A stretch of DNA of 64,000 nucleotides from Curtobacterium sp. SGAir0471 (GTDB lineage Bacteria; Actinomycetota; Actinomycetes; Actinomycetales; Microbacteriaceae), in contig NZ_CP027869.1 in NCBI RefSeq assembly GCF_005490985.1, positions 2,046,001-2,110,000 of the forward strand, in the 5' to 3' direction. A model generated the notes under the pieces. It had not been told where the DNA came from. It saw only the letters and a program-made list of their open reading frames with translations, and did no database searches. Shown in pieces: positions 1-8,592 of the stretch (within the stretch, counting starts at the first letter, position 1; each line of letters begins with the position of its first letter). A program made the position numbers and the translations under genes.

Positions 1-53
1 CATGGTGCACGAACGGGCACCGTCTCCGCGCTGACCGGGCCTCGGCGAGTCGG

Positions 54-1391
54 TCAGTGCGCCGCCCGGTGGAAGGGGCAGCCGCCGGCCCGTGCGGTGC
101 CCGCGTCGCGGCGCGTCACCCGACCACCCGAGGCGGGCTTCGTCGGCATCCGGCGTCGGTCGACGCCGAGCCCCTCGTCATGCACCTCGATCCGCGGGTC
201 GCTGAGCACGGCGACGGCGGTGGCGAGGGCCGCGACCGCGACCTTCTCCCCCGGGCACCGGTGCCCGGTGGCGACGTCCGCTCCACCGTGCGGCACGAAG
301 GTCGCCACGGCCTCGACGTCGTCCCAGCTCGTGACGTCGAGCCACCTTGCTGGGTCGAACCGGTCGGCGTCGGGCCAGGAGCGCTCGTCGGTGTCCGTGC
401 CGAGGATGTCGAGCACCACCCGGCCGCCCTTGCGGAGGTGCTCGCCGTCGAGCTCGACGTCCTTGGTCGCCCATGCCGGGAGCACGGGGACGAAGGGGGC
501 GGTGCGGCGGATCTCCTGCGCGAACGCGACAGCGACGGGCCCGTCGACGAGGGAGCCGCGGGACCGGGTCTCCTCGGCGATCCGGACGCGCCACTCGGGC
601 CGGTCGTGGAGCTCCTTCGCCGCGAAGGCCACGAACCGGGCGACGGCGATCGCGGGACGGATCGAGTTCTGCAGTTCGATGCCCGCGGTCCGCGGTGGGA
701 GCAGGGCGCCCTCCTGGTCACGGTGCCAAGCCCACTCATGCAGTGCCGTGCCCTCGGCGGGGTGCAGCCGTCCGCCGCGGACCGCCTCGACGAGCCGGGC
801 GGCGTGTCGGTCCGACCAGTACCGGTTCAGCACGGCGAGGAGGTACTCCTGCGAGTACGGCACGCCGAACCCGTCGACGACCTGCGCGAGCTTCGCAGCC
901 CACCGGGTCTTCGCAGCCGGGGTGCCAGGGAGTCCGGCCCAGCGCATGACCGCCCGCCCGATCGCGCCGACCGCGGCGTCGTACGCCGACCGCCGACCGC
1001 CGTCGAGCCACGCGTCGAGCTCGAGGGCCCACTCCTCGGCGAGGAACGGCGTGAGGCGGCGGACCTGCTCGTCCTCGTACGCGACGTCGACGAAGGTGGC
1101 CTTGCGGTGCCGGTGCTCCGCGCCGTCGAGGGAGTGCACCGACCCGACGCCGAACAGGGTCCGCTGCACGAGCGCGGGCATGGCTCCGTGCCGCCGGGTG
1201 CGAGAGCCGTCGTAGAAGAGGTCGACACCCTCCCTGCCCCGCACGAGCAGCGCCGGCCGACCGAGCAGCCGGAACGGTACCGCGCGGGCGCCGGGAGCAG
1301 CCCGCCGCCAGAGACGGGCGCCGAAGCCGTAGCCGCGGGTGAGGAGTCCGAGGGAGTCGTCGATCGCCATGTCGCCATGCTGCCAGCGCAT
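54..1391 (-). CDS. CYP152-family cytochrome P450 (fatty acid hydroxylase/peroxygenase)
   Basis: This 445-residue protein is a cytosolic heme P450 of the H2O2-using CYP152 type (P450-BSbeta/SPalpha relatives), which hydroxylate or decarboxylate fatty acids without a redox partner. The heme-ligand loop is GHRCPGE with Cys379. The I-helix carries the family's Arg-Pro pair (Arg245-Pro246 in NSIRPAIAVARF), which replaces the usual acid-alcohol pair and binds the substrate carboxylate. The ExxR pair is Glu293/Arg296. Length fits the family (about 415-450). The C-terminus has an extra Arg/Ala-rich tail ending in GCPFH, which I do not recall from characterised members. The gene is divergent from the L,D-transpeptidase gene. 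ATG at 1391 is used because a GAGGG lies upstream; ATG at 1370 is a possible alternative. Chain-position specificity (alpha, beta or decarboxylation) cannot be read from the sequence. Confidence 0.88.
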   Translation of the reverse strand: MRWQHGDMAIDDSLGLLTRGYGFGARLWRRAAPGARAVPFRLLGRPALLVRGREGVDLFYDGSRTRRHGAMPALVQRTLFGVGSVHSLDGAEHRHRKATFVDVAYEDEQVRRLTPFLAEEWALELDAWLDGGRRSAYDAAVGAIGRAVMRWAGLPGTPAAKTRWAAKLAQVVDGFGVPYSQEYLLAVLNRYWSDRHAARLVEAVRGGRLHPAEGTALHEWAWHRDQEGALLPPRTAGIELQNSIRPAIAVARFVAFAAKELHDRPEWRVRIAEETRSRGSLVDGPVAVAFAQEIRRTAPFVPVLPAWATKDVELDGEHLRKGGRVVLDILGTDTDERSWPDADRFDPARWLDVTSWDDVEAVATFVPHGGADVATGHRCPGEKVAVAALATAVAVLSDPRIEVHDEGLGVDRRRMPTKPASGGRVTRRDAGTARAGGCPFHRAAH

Positions 1392-1442
1392 CCCGAGGTG
1401 CCCTCACGGCCGGGATCTGGTGGACTGTGCGCAGGAGGGGAC

Positions 1443-2357
1443 ATGCGACGCAGGACCTGGGGCATCACGATCGGTGCGGTGGCGGCAGCGGTGCTGGCCG
1501 CGGTGGGGATCGGCGCGGCCGTGCAGCAGCCGGAGCCCGTGGCCACGACCGTCGCGCAAGCCCCGGCACCGACGCGGACGGCCACCCCGACGCCGACACC
1601 GACACTGCCGGCGATCCCGGCAGCGGCGTCCGAGGCCGAGCTCGCCGCACTCCCCCTGGCCTATCACGACGCCGTCGTCCCCGAGCTGCTCGACGGCAGC
1701 CGGGTGCGCCCGGACAACCGGTGGGAGATCGCCACCCCGAAGCAACGCCTCGTCGCGCTCTACGCGGATCCGTCGCCGGACGCCCGTCCGGTGGCGACCC
1801 TCGCCTCGACGGTCTCCACGATCGAGACCCCCGCCGCGACCGCGGTCTGGGGTCGGTCGGACGGCAAGGACGGCGGGATGGTGCTCGTCTCCACCCCCGC
1901 CCGCAACCGCACACCCGGCGACGGTGGCGACCCGACCGCCCCGAGCGCCACCTTCGCCTGGGCCCGCGCCGCGGACTTCACGATCGCGGCGACCGACCGG
2001 ATGATCCAGGTCGACGTGGCGGCGTCGACGGTGTCCGTCGTGCACCAGGACGGGTCCGTGTCGGCGTCCGAACCCGCTCGGCTCGGGACCCCGGACGACC
2101 CGACCCCCACCGCGACCGCGACGTACGTCGAGGCAGCCTACGTCGACAGCCGGGTGACGTACACGCAGGGCAACCCGATCATCCTGACCGGCGCACACTC
2201 GTCGCGCATCCCGCAGTACGGCGGGAACGCGGCGCTCACCGCGCTGCACTACTACCCGGACCCGAACGGCAGCTCGCACGGGTGCGTCCGGATCTCCGCC
2301 GCGATGACGAAGACCCTGGCCGAGCTGCCGGTCGGGACCGCGATCTGGTTCAGCTGA
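1443..2357 (+). CDS. secreted/anchored L,D-transpeptidase (YkuD domain)
   Basis: This 304-residue exported protein probably cross-links peptidoglycan (3-3 links) or attaches ligands to it. An N-terminal arginine cluster is followed by a hydrophobic segment at about residues 7-27 that acts as a signal or anchor. A Thr/Pro-rich linker spans about 35-60, and the YkuD catalytic core lies at the C-terminus. The catalytic motif is SHGCVRI with Cys281 and His279. The start is ATG 1443, directly preceded by AGGAGGGG; a much longer upstream reading frame exists but overlaps the P450 gene and is not credible. The region at about 60-190 resembles the SH3-like/LDT-associated wall domain only loosely. Confidence 0.85.
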   Translation: MRRRTWGITIGAVAAAVLAAVGIGAAVQQPEPVATTVAQAPAPTRTATPTPTPTLPAIPAAASEAELAALPLAYHDAVVPELLDGSRVRPDNRWEIATPKQRLVALYADPSPDARPVATLASTVSTIETPAATAVWGRSDGKDGGMVLVSTPARNRTPGDGGDPTAPSATFAWARAADFTIAATDRMIQVDVAASTVSVVHQDGSVSASEPARLGTPDDPTPTATATYVEAAYVDSRVTYTQGNPIILTGAHSSRIPQYGGNAALTALHYYPDPNGSSHGCVRISAAMTKTLAELPVGTAIWFS

Positions 2358-2363
2358 CGGACG

Positions 2364-2882
2364 TCAGCGGCCGGCTCCGAGCCCCAGCCGCGCCACGACG
2401 TCGGCGCTCTCCTCGTCCGGCGAACGCTCGGACGAGACCGTGAGGTGCGCCTCGTCCGGCTGGGGCGGCTCGAGCGTCGCCAGCTGCGAGGCGAGCAGCG
2501 ACGTCGGCATGAAGTGCCCCGCCCGGGCTGCCATCCGCTGTTCGACGAGCGCGGGATCACCGGCGACGTGCACGAACACCACCCCGGGAGCCCGCAGGAC
2601 GTCGCGGTAGGAGCGCTTCAGGGCCGAGCACGTGACGACGCCCGGGGTCCCGTCGGCCAGGTGCGACCGGATCCACTCCGCGATGGTCCCGAGCCACGGC
2701 CAGCGGTCCTCGTCGGTGAGCGGGGTGCCGGCCTCCATCTTCGCGACGTTGGCGGCCGGGTGCATGTCGTCGCCCTCGGCGAACTCCCACCCCAGGCGCT
2801 CGGCCACGGTCGCCGCGAGCGTCGACTTGCCGGAACCCGAGACACCCATGACGACGAGGACGCGCGGAGCGGTACCCGCCAT
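2364..2882 (-). CDS. gntK: gluconokinase
   Basis: This 172-residue cytosolic kinase phosphorylates D-gluconate with ATP to 6-phosphogluconate, feeding the pentose phosphate or Entner-Doudoroff routes. The P-loop GVSGSGKST is at residues 13-21, followed by the family's acidic GDDMHPAANVAKM substrate region and LTDEDRWPWL. Length matches thermoresistant gluconokinases. Its ATG overlaps the TGA of the permease gene (ATGA), so the pair is translationally coupled. No other kinase family fits this motif set as well. Confidence 0.95.
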   Translation of the reverse strand: MAGTAPRVLVVMGVSGSGKSTLAATVAERLGWEFAEGDDMHPAANVAKMEAGTPLTDEDRWPWLGTIAEWIRSHLADGTPGVVTCSALKRSYRDVLRAPGVVFVHVAGDPALVEQRMAARAGHFMPTSLLASQLATLEPPQPDEAHLTVSSERSPDEESADVVARLGLGAGR

Positions 2883-4453
2883 CAGAAGAACACCCCCGCG
2901 ATGAGGACGCCGACGAGACCGAGCACCGAGATGAGGCACTCGAGCACCGTCCACGTCTTGAACGTCTGCCCGACCGTGGTGCCGAGGTAGCCCTTCACGA
3001 GCCAGAAGCCCGCGTCGTTCACGTGCGACAGGAACACCGACCCGGCACCGATCGCGAGCACGAGGAGCGACGTCTCGGGCGTGGACAGGTCGGCGGCGAT
3101 CGGGGCCATGATGCCCGCAGCCGTGACCGTCGCGACCGTCGCCGACCCCGTGGCGACGCGCACCAGGGCGGACACCACCCAGGCCACGAGCAGCACCGAG
3201 ATGCCGGACTCCTGCACCGCGTCGGCGATCACGCCGCCGATGCCGGTGTCGATGAGCACCTGCTTGAACCCGCCACCGGCACCGACGATGAGCAGCACGC
3301 CGGCGACCGGGGGCAGGGCGTCCTCGAGGGACTTCGCGACGGCGCTGCGGTCCATCCCGCCGCCGATCGCGAAGAAGACCATCGCGAAGACGGTCGCGAT
3401 GCCGATCGCGATCATCGGGGTGCCGAGGAAGTCGAGCAGCGACACCCAGCCGCCCGCGGCGTCGGGTGCGACCGCCTCGCGGACCGCCTGGGCGAGCATG
3501 AGCACGACCGGCAGCAGGATGCCGACGAGCGCGACGGCGAACGACGGGCTGCGCGGTTCGCTGATCACGCGGGTGAAGTCGCTCTTGCCGTTCGGCAGGG
3601 ACGCGGTGTCCTGCGTGGCGGGGCCGCGGCGTGCCTCCCGGCCGGCGTGCGCAGGGTCCGACGGGCCGGAGCCGCCGGACGGACCGGAGCCGGATCCGGA
3701 GCCGCGCGAGCCGAACATGTCGGGTGCCGGGATGTCGACCCAGCGGGCGGCGAAGCGCGCGAAGACGGGGCCGGCGAGGATGATCACCGGGATCGCCAGG
3801 ACGATGCCGAACGCGAGCGTCGTGCCGAGGTTCGCACCGACCGTGGAGACCGCGACGAGCGGGCCCGGGTGCGGCGGGACGAAGGCGTGCATGGTGGAGA
3901 GGCCGACCAGTGCGGGGACCGCGATCTTCATGATCGGGACGCCGCTGCGCTTCGCGACGAGCACGATGATCGGGATGAGGAGCACCAGGCCGACCTCGAA
4001 GAACATCGGCAGGCCGATCAGCGCCCCGATGAGCGCCATCGTCCACGGCAGCGCGGCCTTCGACGAGCGACGGACCAGGGTGTCGACCACGCGGTCCGCG
4101 GCGCCGGAGTCGACGAGCATCCGTCCGAACATCGAGCCGAGGCCGACGAGGATGCCGACGCTCGTCATCGTCGCGCCGAACCCGTTGCCGAAGCTCGTCA
4201 CCGTCTTGTCCGGGGCGAGCCCGGCGCCGATGCCGACACCGAGCGCGCCGATGGTCAGCGCGACGAACGGGTGCACCTTCAGCCACGTGATGAGCACGAT
4301 GATGACCACGATGCCGAGCAGTGCGGCGACGATCAGCTGCCCGATCGGGCCGGACGGGTCGACCGTCTGCGTGCCGCCGCCCTCGGCGGCCAGGACCGTG
4401 AGCCCGTGCAACGCGTCGGCCGGCGCGGTTCCTCCGGTGGGTGCGTGAGGCAT
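2882..4453 (-). CDS. gntP: gluconate:H+ symporter, GntP family
   Basis: This 523-residue multi-pass membrane protein imports gluconate. The sequence has more than ten hydrophobic segments and GntP-type features such as PPHPGPL near the middle. It is longer than typical GntP proteins (about 440-450) because of a Gly/Ser/Pro-rich, Arg-containing cytoplasmic loop between the two halves (plus-strand positions about 3580-3720). I start it at ATG 4453, preceded by AGGAAGGGG; the open frame continues upstream to 4618, but that part would cover the regulator-operator region and has non-membrane composition. It is followed by gntK with an ATGA overlap, and its promoter region is shared with the divergent regulator. 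Confidence 0.92.
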   Translation of the reverse strand: MPHAPTGGTAPADALHGLTVLAAEGGGTQTVDPSGPIGQLIVAALLGIVVIIVLITWLKVHPFVALTIGALGVGIGAGLAPDKTVTSFGNGFGATMTSVGILVGLGSMFGRMLVDSGAADRVVDTLVRRSSKAALPWTMALIGALIGLPMFFEVGLVLLIPIIVLVAKRSGVPIMKIAVPALVGLSTMHAFVPPHPGPLVAVSTVGANLGTTLAFGIVLAIPVIILAGPVFARFAARWVDIPAPDMFGSRGSGSGSGPSGGSGPSDPAHAGREARRGPATQDTASLPNGKSDFTRVISEPRSPSFAVALVGILLPVVLMLAQAVREAVAPDAAGGWVSLLDFLGTPMIAIGIATVFAMVFFAIGGGMDRSAVAKSLEDALPPVAGVLLIVGAGGGFKQVLIDTGIGGVIADAVQESGISVLLVAWVVSALVRVATGSATVATVTAAGIMAPIAADLSTPETSLLVLAIGAGSVFLSHVNDAGFWLVKGYLGTTVGQTFKTWTVLECLISVLGLVGVLIAGVFF

Positions 4454-4574
4454 CTGTGCCCCTTCCTGGAGCCGCTGCCTCGCGGCTCCGTCGCCTTCGT
4501 GTGCGTCTGCTGGTGGTGACGCGCGGGCGGCCGTTCGGGGCGGCCACCCGAGCGGCTCCGTGGCCGCCCAATAA

Positions 4575-4588
4575 TCTGACAAATCAGA
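4575..4588. promoter_or_regulatory. palindromic operator of the gluconate regulator
   Basis: TCTGA-CAAA-TCAGA is a perfect inverted repeat in an unusually A/T-rich patch (about 4571-4600) of an otherwise very GC-rich spacer. It lies between the divergent gntP (start 4453) and regulator (start 4709) genes. FadR-subfamily GntR proteins typically bind short palindromes of this size. That the neighbouring regulator binds here is inferred. Confidence 0.6.
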
Positions 4589-4708
4589 CTGTACTACGAT
4601 CTGCCGCGCGGCACCCACCCTGCGGCGCAGTCTGCCGCTTCGATGGGGACCGCGTCACAGGGACCGCTCCCCGGCGCACCCGTCCCGCACAGCACGACCG
4701 GAGGAACG

Positions 4709-5440
4709 ATGACCACGGCCCGCGGACTCCACGCCCACGTGCTCGAGACCCTCGGGCAGCGCATCGTCGACGGGGTCCTGCCCGCGGGCACGGTCGTCCG
4801 ACCGGAGCTCGTCGCGAGCGAGTTCGGCGTGTCCCGGTCCGTCGTGCGCGAGGCCCTGCGCGTCCTGCAGTCCCTCGGGCTGGTCGAGCCCCGGCAGCGC
4901 GTCGGCACCCAGGTGCTCCCCCTGACGTCGTGGGAGCTCCTCGCGCCGACCGTCATCCGGTGGCGCGGCGCCTCACCCGCCTACTTCGTGCAGCAGCGGG
5001 AGCTCCTCGAACTCCGGCTCGGCGTGGAACCCGTGGCGGCGGCGCTCGTCGCGGGCGCGCATCCGTCGGGTGCAGGTCCGGCGGGCGCGGGTCCGGCGGG
5101 CGACGCGGTCCTGCTCGCCGCGCGGGACATGCTCGACGCCTGCGCCCGCGAGGACAGCCGCGCCTACCTCGAGGCCGACGTCCGCTTCCACCGCGCGCTC
5201 CTGACCGGGTCGGGCAACGCCGTGTTCACCCACTTCGCGGGGACCGTCGAGGCACTCCTGCGGACCCGGACCTCGGAGTCGCGCGACACCATCTCCCGCT
5301 GGACCCGCGACGCCGCGGTCCGGCACGAGGCGGTCGCACTGGCGGTCGTCGCCGGGGACGCCGCCGCAGCCGGCGAGGCGGCCACGGCGCTGCTGCGCGT
5401 CACGCGCGACGAGTTCATCGCCGAGGCGCCGGGCGCCTGA
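4709..5440 (+). CDS. FadR-subfamily GntR transcriptional regulator (gluconate-type)
   Basis: This 243-residue protein has an N-terminal winged helix-turn-helix (residues about 5-75, including FGVSRSVVREALRVLQSLGL) and an all-helical FCD ligand domain (about 95-235). The FCD domain contains the acidic/His metal-site pattern typical of FadR-type sensors (EADVRFHRALL and a later RHEAV). ATG 4709 is chosen because GGAGGA lies 4-9 bases upstream; an in-frame ATG at 4643 lacks a ribosome site. Its position opposite gntP-gntK across a palindrome indicates that it represses gluconate uptake, relieved by gluconate or a phosphorylated derivative. A short Gly-Ala-Pro repeat (HPSGAGPAGAGPAGD) interrupts the FCD domain. 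Confidence 0.88.
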   Translation: MTTARGLHAHVLETLGQRIVDGVLPAGTVVRPELVASEFGVSRSVVREALRVLQSLGLVEPRQRVGTQVLPLTSWELLAPTVIRWRGASPAYFVQQRELLELRLGVEPVAAALVAGAHPSGAGPAGAGPAGDAVLLAARDMLDACAREDSRAYLEADVRFHRALLTGSGNAVFTHFAGTVEALLRTRTSESRDTISRWTRDAAVRHEAVALAVVAGDAAAAGEAATALLRVTRDEFIAEAPGA

Positions 5441-5480
5441 CGCGCGCGCCGGTGCGCTGGTGCAGGCACGCGCGCCCAGT

Positions 5481-5563
5481 GGAACCGGGCACACCTGGCG
5501 GAACCGGGCACACCTTGCGGAACCGGGCGTACTTGACGTTCCCGAAGCACCAGGTACGCCCGG
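5481..5563 (+). repeat. three 19-bp iterons followed by an inverted copy
   Basis: Three direct repeats of GGAACCGGGCRYACYTKRC begin at 5481, 5500 and 5519, exactly 19 bp apart. CCGGGCGTAC at 5523-5532 is then repeated inverted as GTACGCCCGG at 5554-5563. The same architecture (19-bp repeats, then an inverted arm) recurs at 58559-58622, so this is a dispersed repeat. No gene overlaps it. Confidence 0.7.
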
Positions 5564-5601
5564 AATGACCAGCCATCGCACGCGTGATGGGAAGGAACGG
5601 G

Positions 5602-5645
5602 CGGACGGGAGGCTCGTGGCCGACCCGCCACGCGCCTCCCGTCCG
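5602..5645. terminator. GGGAGGC-family hairpin, copy 1
   Basis: CGGACGGGAGGC (5602-5613) pairs perfectly with GCCTCCCGTCCG (5634-5645). It lies between the convergent FadR-type regulator and acetyltransferase genes and belongs to the dispersed family described in the findings. There is no T-tract, so termination is inferred from location. Confidence 0.55.
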
Positions 5646-5700
5646 GCGCCGACCCACCTCCACCGCCGCCCCGCCTCGACCACCGAGCTCGCCCCGCGCG

Positions 5701-5856
5701 AGACTCCGCCCGGACGCGACGCCCCGTGAGACGCCGCCCGAGCGGCGAGACGCCGCGATCCAGACGGCGTCTCGTGCACGCCGGAGGAGTCTCGGAGCGA
5801 CGCCGGCGTCTCGCGGGAACCCCGGCGCGCCGGCGCTGGCGTCTCACGGCCCGCCT
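5701..5856. repeat. cluster of GAGACGCC / GGCGTCTC inverted motifs
   Basis: GAGACGCC and its complement occur repeatedly here, for example CGAGACGCCG at 5746-5755 opposite CGGCGTCTCG at 5765-5774, and further GGCGTCTC copies near 5812 and 5845. A related, cleaner hairpin is at 63495-63528. Together with the two preceding repeat types this fills the whole 5441-5864 spacer; I see no gene in it. Confidence 0.6.
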
Positions 5857-5864
5857 CCCGCGGC

Positions 5865-6473
5865 TCAGCGCCGCGCGCGGGCGAACAGCCGCGGCCCGCG
5901 CAGGCGGAGCCGCATCGTCACCGTGCCGAGCCACCGGTCGTACTTGAAGCCGACCTTGCCCATGCGGCCGACCTCCTCGAAGCCGAGCCGCTCGTGCAGG
6001 CGGATCGAGGCCTCGGCCTGCCGGTCGGCGATCACGGCGATGACCTCGCGGACGCCGGCGGCGCGGCACTCCTCGAGCAGCGCCTCCATGAGCGCGCGCC
6101 CGAGGCCCTTGCCGCCCGACGCCGCACCGAGGTAGATCGAGTCCTCGACGACGTGGTTCGACCGGTCGCGGGGGTTCCACGGGTCGACCAGGGCGTACCC
6201 GAGGATCTGCCCGGACGGGTTCTCCGCGACGAGGAACGGCAGCCCGCGGCGACGGACCTCGTCGTAGCGCTGCTTCCACCGGGCGAAGGTGAAGGCCGAC
6301 GGGTCGAAGGTCACCGACGAGTTCCGGACGTAGTGCGTGTGGATCTCACGGACGTCGGGCAGGTCCCGGGGTTCGGCGGCCCGGATCGTGTACGAGAACG
6401 ACGCCTCGGCGGGCACGGGCGCGCGCAGGTGTCGCGGCAGGACACGGCGGCGCTGGTATTCCTCCTCGAGCAC
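5865..6473 (-). CDS. GNAT N-acetyltransferase, phosphinothricin-acetyltransferase-like
   Basis: This 202-residue cytosolic acetyl-CoA-dependent acetyltransferase has a GNAT domain at about residues 28-190, with the acyl-CoA loop ASGGKGLGRALMEALL. The N-half (YVRNSSVTFDPSAFT) and the SIYLGA stretch resemble the PAT/MnaT group, which acetylates methionine sulfone/sulfoximine or phosphinothricin. The substrate cannot be fixed from sequence. The GTG start at 6473 is supported by a TAGGCT hexamer ending 6 bases upstream, implying a leaderless mRNA. It is convergent with the FadR-type gene. Confidence 0.82.
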   Translation of the reverse strand: MLEEEYQRRRVLPRHLRAPVPAEASFSYTIRAAEPRDLPDVREIHTHYVRNSSVTFDPSAFTFARWKQRYDEVRRRGLPFLVAENPSGQILGYALVDPWNPRDRSNHVVEDSIYLGAASGGKGLGRALMEALLEECRAAGVREVIAVIADRQAEASIRLHERLGFEEVGRMGKVGFKYDRWLGTVTMRLRLRGPRLFARARR

Positions 6474-6479
6474 GGTCCG

Positions 6480-6485
6480 AGCCTA
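6480..6485 (-). promoter_or_regulatory. -10 element TAGGCT, leaderless acetyltransferase gene
   Basis: TAGGCT on the minus strand ends 6 nt before the GTG at 6473, leaving no room for a ribosome-binding site. Confidence 0.5.
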
Positions 6486-6538
6486 CGGGGTGCGGTCCGG
6501 CCGGGGACGCTGCGCCGCGGACGATCAGGCGGCGACGT

Positions 6539-7219
6539 TCAGGCGGGGAGTGTCCAGTCGACCGGGTCCGCGCCCTGGTCGCGGAGCAACGCGTCGACCT
6601 GCGAGAACGGCCTGCTGCCGAAGAAGCCCCGGGACGCGCTGAGCGGTGACGGGTGTGCGGACGCCACCACCGGGGTGTCACCGAGCAGCGGGCGGACCGA
6701 CGCGGCCTGCGCGCCCCACAGCACGGCGACCAGGGGCTTCCGCCGGGCGACGAGCGCTCGGACGGCCTGGTCGGTGACGGCCTCCCAGCCCTTGCCGCGG
6801 TGGCTCCCGGCGGCACCGGCCTCGACGGTCAACACCCGGTTGAGCAACAGGACGCCCTGCTCCGACCACGCCCGCAGGTCGCCGTGCTGCGGCGGGGTCA
6901 CGCCGAGGTCGTCGTGGAGCTCGCGGTAGATGTTCGCCAGGCTCCGCGGGACGGGGCGCACGTGCGGGTCGACCGCGAAGGACAGCCCGATCGGGTGACC
7001 GGGGGTCGGGTACGGGTCCTGGCCCACGACGAGCACCTTCACGTCGTCGAAGGGCTGCGTGAAGGCACGCAGGACGAGGTCGCCGGCGGGCAGGTAACGA
7101 CGACCCGCGGCGACCTCGTCGCGGAGCCAGTCCCCCATCCGGTGCACGTCGTCCTCCACCGGCGCGAGGGCCGCGGCCCACCCGGGGTCGACGAGGTCCC
7201 GCAGCGGGTGCGGCCGCAC
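6539..7219 (-). CDS. ung: uracil-DNA glycosylase, family 1
   Basis: This 226-residue base-excision repair enzyme removes uracil from DNA. The catalytic water-activating loop [16 protein letters not shown] begins at residue 66 (Asp68), and the DNA-intercalation loop [18 protein letters not shown] begins at His189. Both are hallmark family-1 motifs and the length is normal. The GTG start at 7219 lies 5 bp after the stop of the upstream S51-peptidase gene, so the two probably share a transcript. Confidence 0.97.
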   Translation of the reverse strand: MRPHPLRDLVDPGWAAALAPVEDDVHRMGDWLRDEVAAGRRYLPAGDLVLRAFTQPFDDVKVLVVGQDPYPTPGHPIGLSFAVDPHVRPVPRSLANIYRELHDDLGVTPPQHGDLRAWSEQGVLLLNRVLTVEAGAAGSHRGKGWEAVTDQAVRALVARRKPLVAVLWGAQAASVRPLLGDTPVVASAHPSPLSASRGFFGSRPFSQVDALLRDQGADPVDWTLPA

Positions 7220-7224
7220 GGGGT

Positions 7225-7944
7225 TCAGGCGCCCATGGTCGCGACGGAGACGGACTCGTCGCCGGCGACCACGCGCCAGACGCTGCCCGTCCCGCGGACC
7301 TCGAGCGCACCCTCGCCGACGACCAGCGCGGTGTCCTCGTCGATCGCGAGCCCGGCGGTGACGAACTCGGCCTCGGCCGCGGCGATCAGCCGGGCGAGCG
7401 TGCCGGCCTGCACGGCGTGCACGTCGATCGTCAGGTCGACGAGCCCGAGCCCTTCGCGGAGCTCCACCTCGTCCAGGCCCTCGGACGAGTCCTCCGGGCA
7501 GACCTCGACGCCGCCGATGCGCCAGCCGCCGACGAGCGCCCGGTCGGCTGCGACCATCGCGCCGGCCGAGTATCCGAGGTACGGCAGACCGTCGGAGACC
7601 AGCAGCCGGATCTGGTCGACGAGCGGCTGGATCGCGTCGAGGTACGCCGGGGTGACCCCGCCGCCGATGACGAGCGCGTCCACGTCGCTGAGGACGGTGG
7701 TCGCGAAGACCTCGCCCGCGGCGACCTCGGTCACCAGCACCTCGGCCTGCCGGGCGCCGCCGAGCACCTCGGCGATGTCCGGGGTCGACGACGGCGTGGC
7801 ACCGGTCGGGCCGGTCACGGAGAGCAGGGCGATGCGGGGCACGCTCCGACCGACGGCGGCAGACCGCGCGGTGGCCTCGGCCAGGAACGGGGCGGCGACG
7901 TCGGAGGCGACGAGGGGTCCCCCGCCGACGAGGTGGATGCTCAC
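7225..7944 (-). CDS. peptidase E-like S51 family protein (class I GAT fold)
   Basis: This 239-residue cytosolic protein has a serine-hydrolase nucleophile elbow LGYSAGAM with Ser126 and a candidate catalytic His176 (DVHAVQAG). The pattern is that of the dipeptidase E/cyanophycinase-like S51 family. Substrate specificity is not predictable. It starts with GTG 7944, overlapping the TGA of the phosphoribosyltransferase gene (GTGA), and is followed closely by ung, so the order is phosphoribosyltransferase, S51 protein, glycosylase. Confidence 0.8.
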   Translation of the reverse strand: MSIHLVGGGPLVASDVAAPFLAEATARSAAVGRSVPRIALLSVTGPTGATPSSTPDIAEVLGGARQAEVLVTEVAAGEVFATTVLSDVDALVIGGGVTPAYLDAIQPLVDQIRLLVSDGLPYLGYSAGAMVAADRALVGGWRIGGVEVCPEDSSEGLDEVELREGLGLVDLTIDVHAVQAGTLARLIAAAEAEFVTAGLAIDEDTALVVGEGALEVRGTGSVWRVVAGDESVSVATMGA

Positions 7945-8474
7945 GACTCGGCCGTCACCGGGGCGAGGGCGCTCCACGGGAACGTGATCCACCCGTCGAC
8001 ACGACGCCAGACGTGGTCGGGCTCGAGCACGGTGCCGGGCTTCGAGTACAGGCAGGCGCTCCGGACGTCGGCGCCGGCGTTCCGGATGATGTCGACCACC
8101 AGGCGCAGGGTGCGGCCGGAGTCGGACACGTCGTCGACGACCAGGACGCGCTTGCCCGCCAGGCTCGGCGCGTCGAGGGCGGGCGACAGGATGACGGGCT
8201 CGTCCAGGCGCTGCTCGACGTCGGTGTAGAACTCGACGTTGATCGAGCCGCACTCCTTCGTGCCGAGCGCGTAGGCCACGGCACCGGCGATGATCAGCCC
8301 GCCTCGGGCGACCGCGACGACGACCTCGGGCTCGAAGCCGGACGACAGGACGTCCTTGGCGAGCAGCCGTGCCGCGTCGCCGAACTCCAGCCAACCGAGC
8401 ACCTCGGGCCCGCTCGTCACGGTCACGGTCGAGGGCGCCTGCTCGGCGTGCCCGGGTTCGCTGCTGATCGGCAT
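7941..8474 (-). CDS. purine-type phosphoribosyltransferase
   Basis: This 177-residue type I phosphoribosyltransferase has the PRPP-binding motif [13 protein letters not shown] at 110-122 and the hydrophobic-flanked [14 protein letters not shown] loop at 51-64. It resembles the xanthine/guanine/hypoxanthine-salvage Gpt group, which makes nucleotides from bases and PRPP. Which base is used is inferred only at group level. ATG 8474 is chosen over ATG 8525 because TACCGT ends 6 bases upstream of it, the leaderless arrangement seen elsewhere here. Confidence 0.85.
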   Translation of the reverse strand: MPISSEPGHAEQAPSTVTVTSGPEVLGWLEFGDAARLLAKDVLSSGFEPEVVVAVARGGLIIAGAVAYALGTKECGSINVEFYTDVEQRLDEPVILSPALDAPSLAGKRVLVVDDVSDSGRTLRLVVDIIRNAGADVRSACLYSKPGTVLEPDHVWRRVDGWITFPWSALAPVTAES

Positions 8475-8480
8475 CCGCCC

Positions 8481-8486
8481 ACGGTA
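8481..8486 (-). promoter_or_regulatory. -10 element TACCGT, leaderless phosphoribosyltransferase gene
   Basis: TACCGT on the minus strand ends 6 nt before ATG 8474 and favours that start over the in-frame ATG at 8525. Confidence 0.45.
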
Positions 8487-8592
8487 CCGGCAGGGAGCCA
8501 CCCGCCGCGACCCGTGCCCCGACACCGCGCGCGCCGGGACCCGTTCGCAGCCCCGACCGTGTGCGTCAGGACCGGAAGACCGGCCCGCGGCG

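Noticed and set aside
1-53. Possible start codon of a minus-strand gene at position 3
   Set aside because: CAT at 1-3 could be an ATG reading out of the window, but nothing of the product is visible.
57-1442. Long plus-strand frame in front of the L,D-transpeptidase
   Set aside because: It is antisense to the P450 gene with Arg/Gly/Pro-rich composition; the real start at 1443 has AGGAGGGG.
4454-4618. Extended N-terminus of the gluconate permease
   Set aside because: It would run through the operator region, is non-hydrophobic and lacks a ribosome site; ATG 4453 has AGGAAGGGG.
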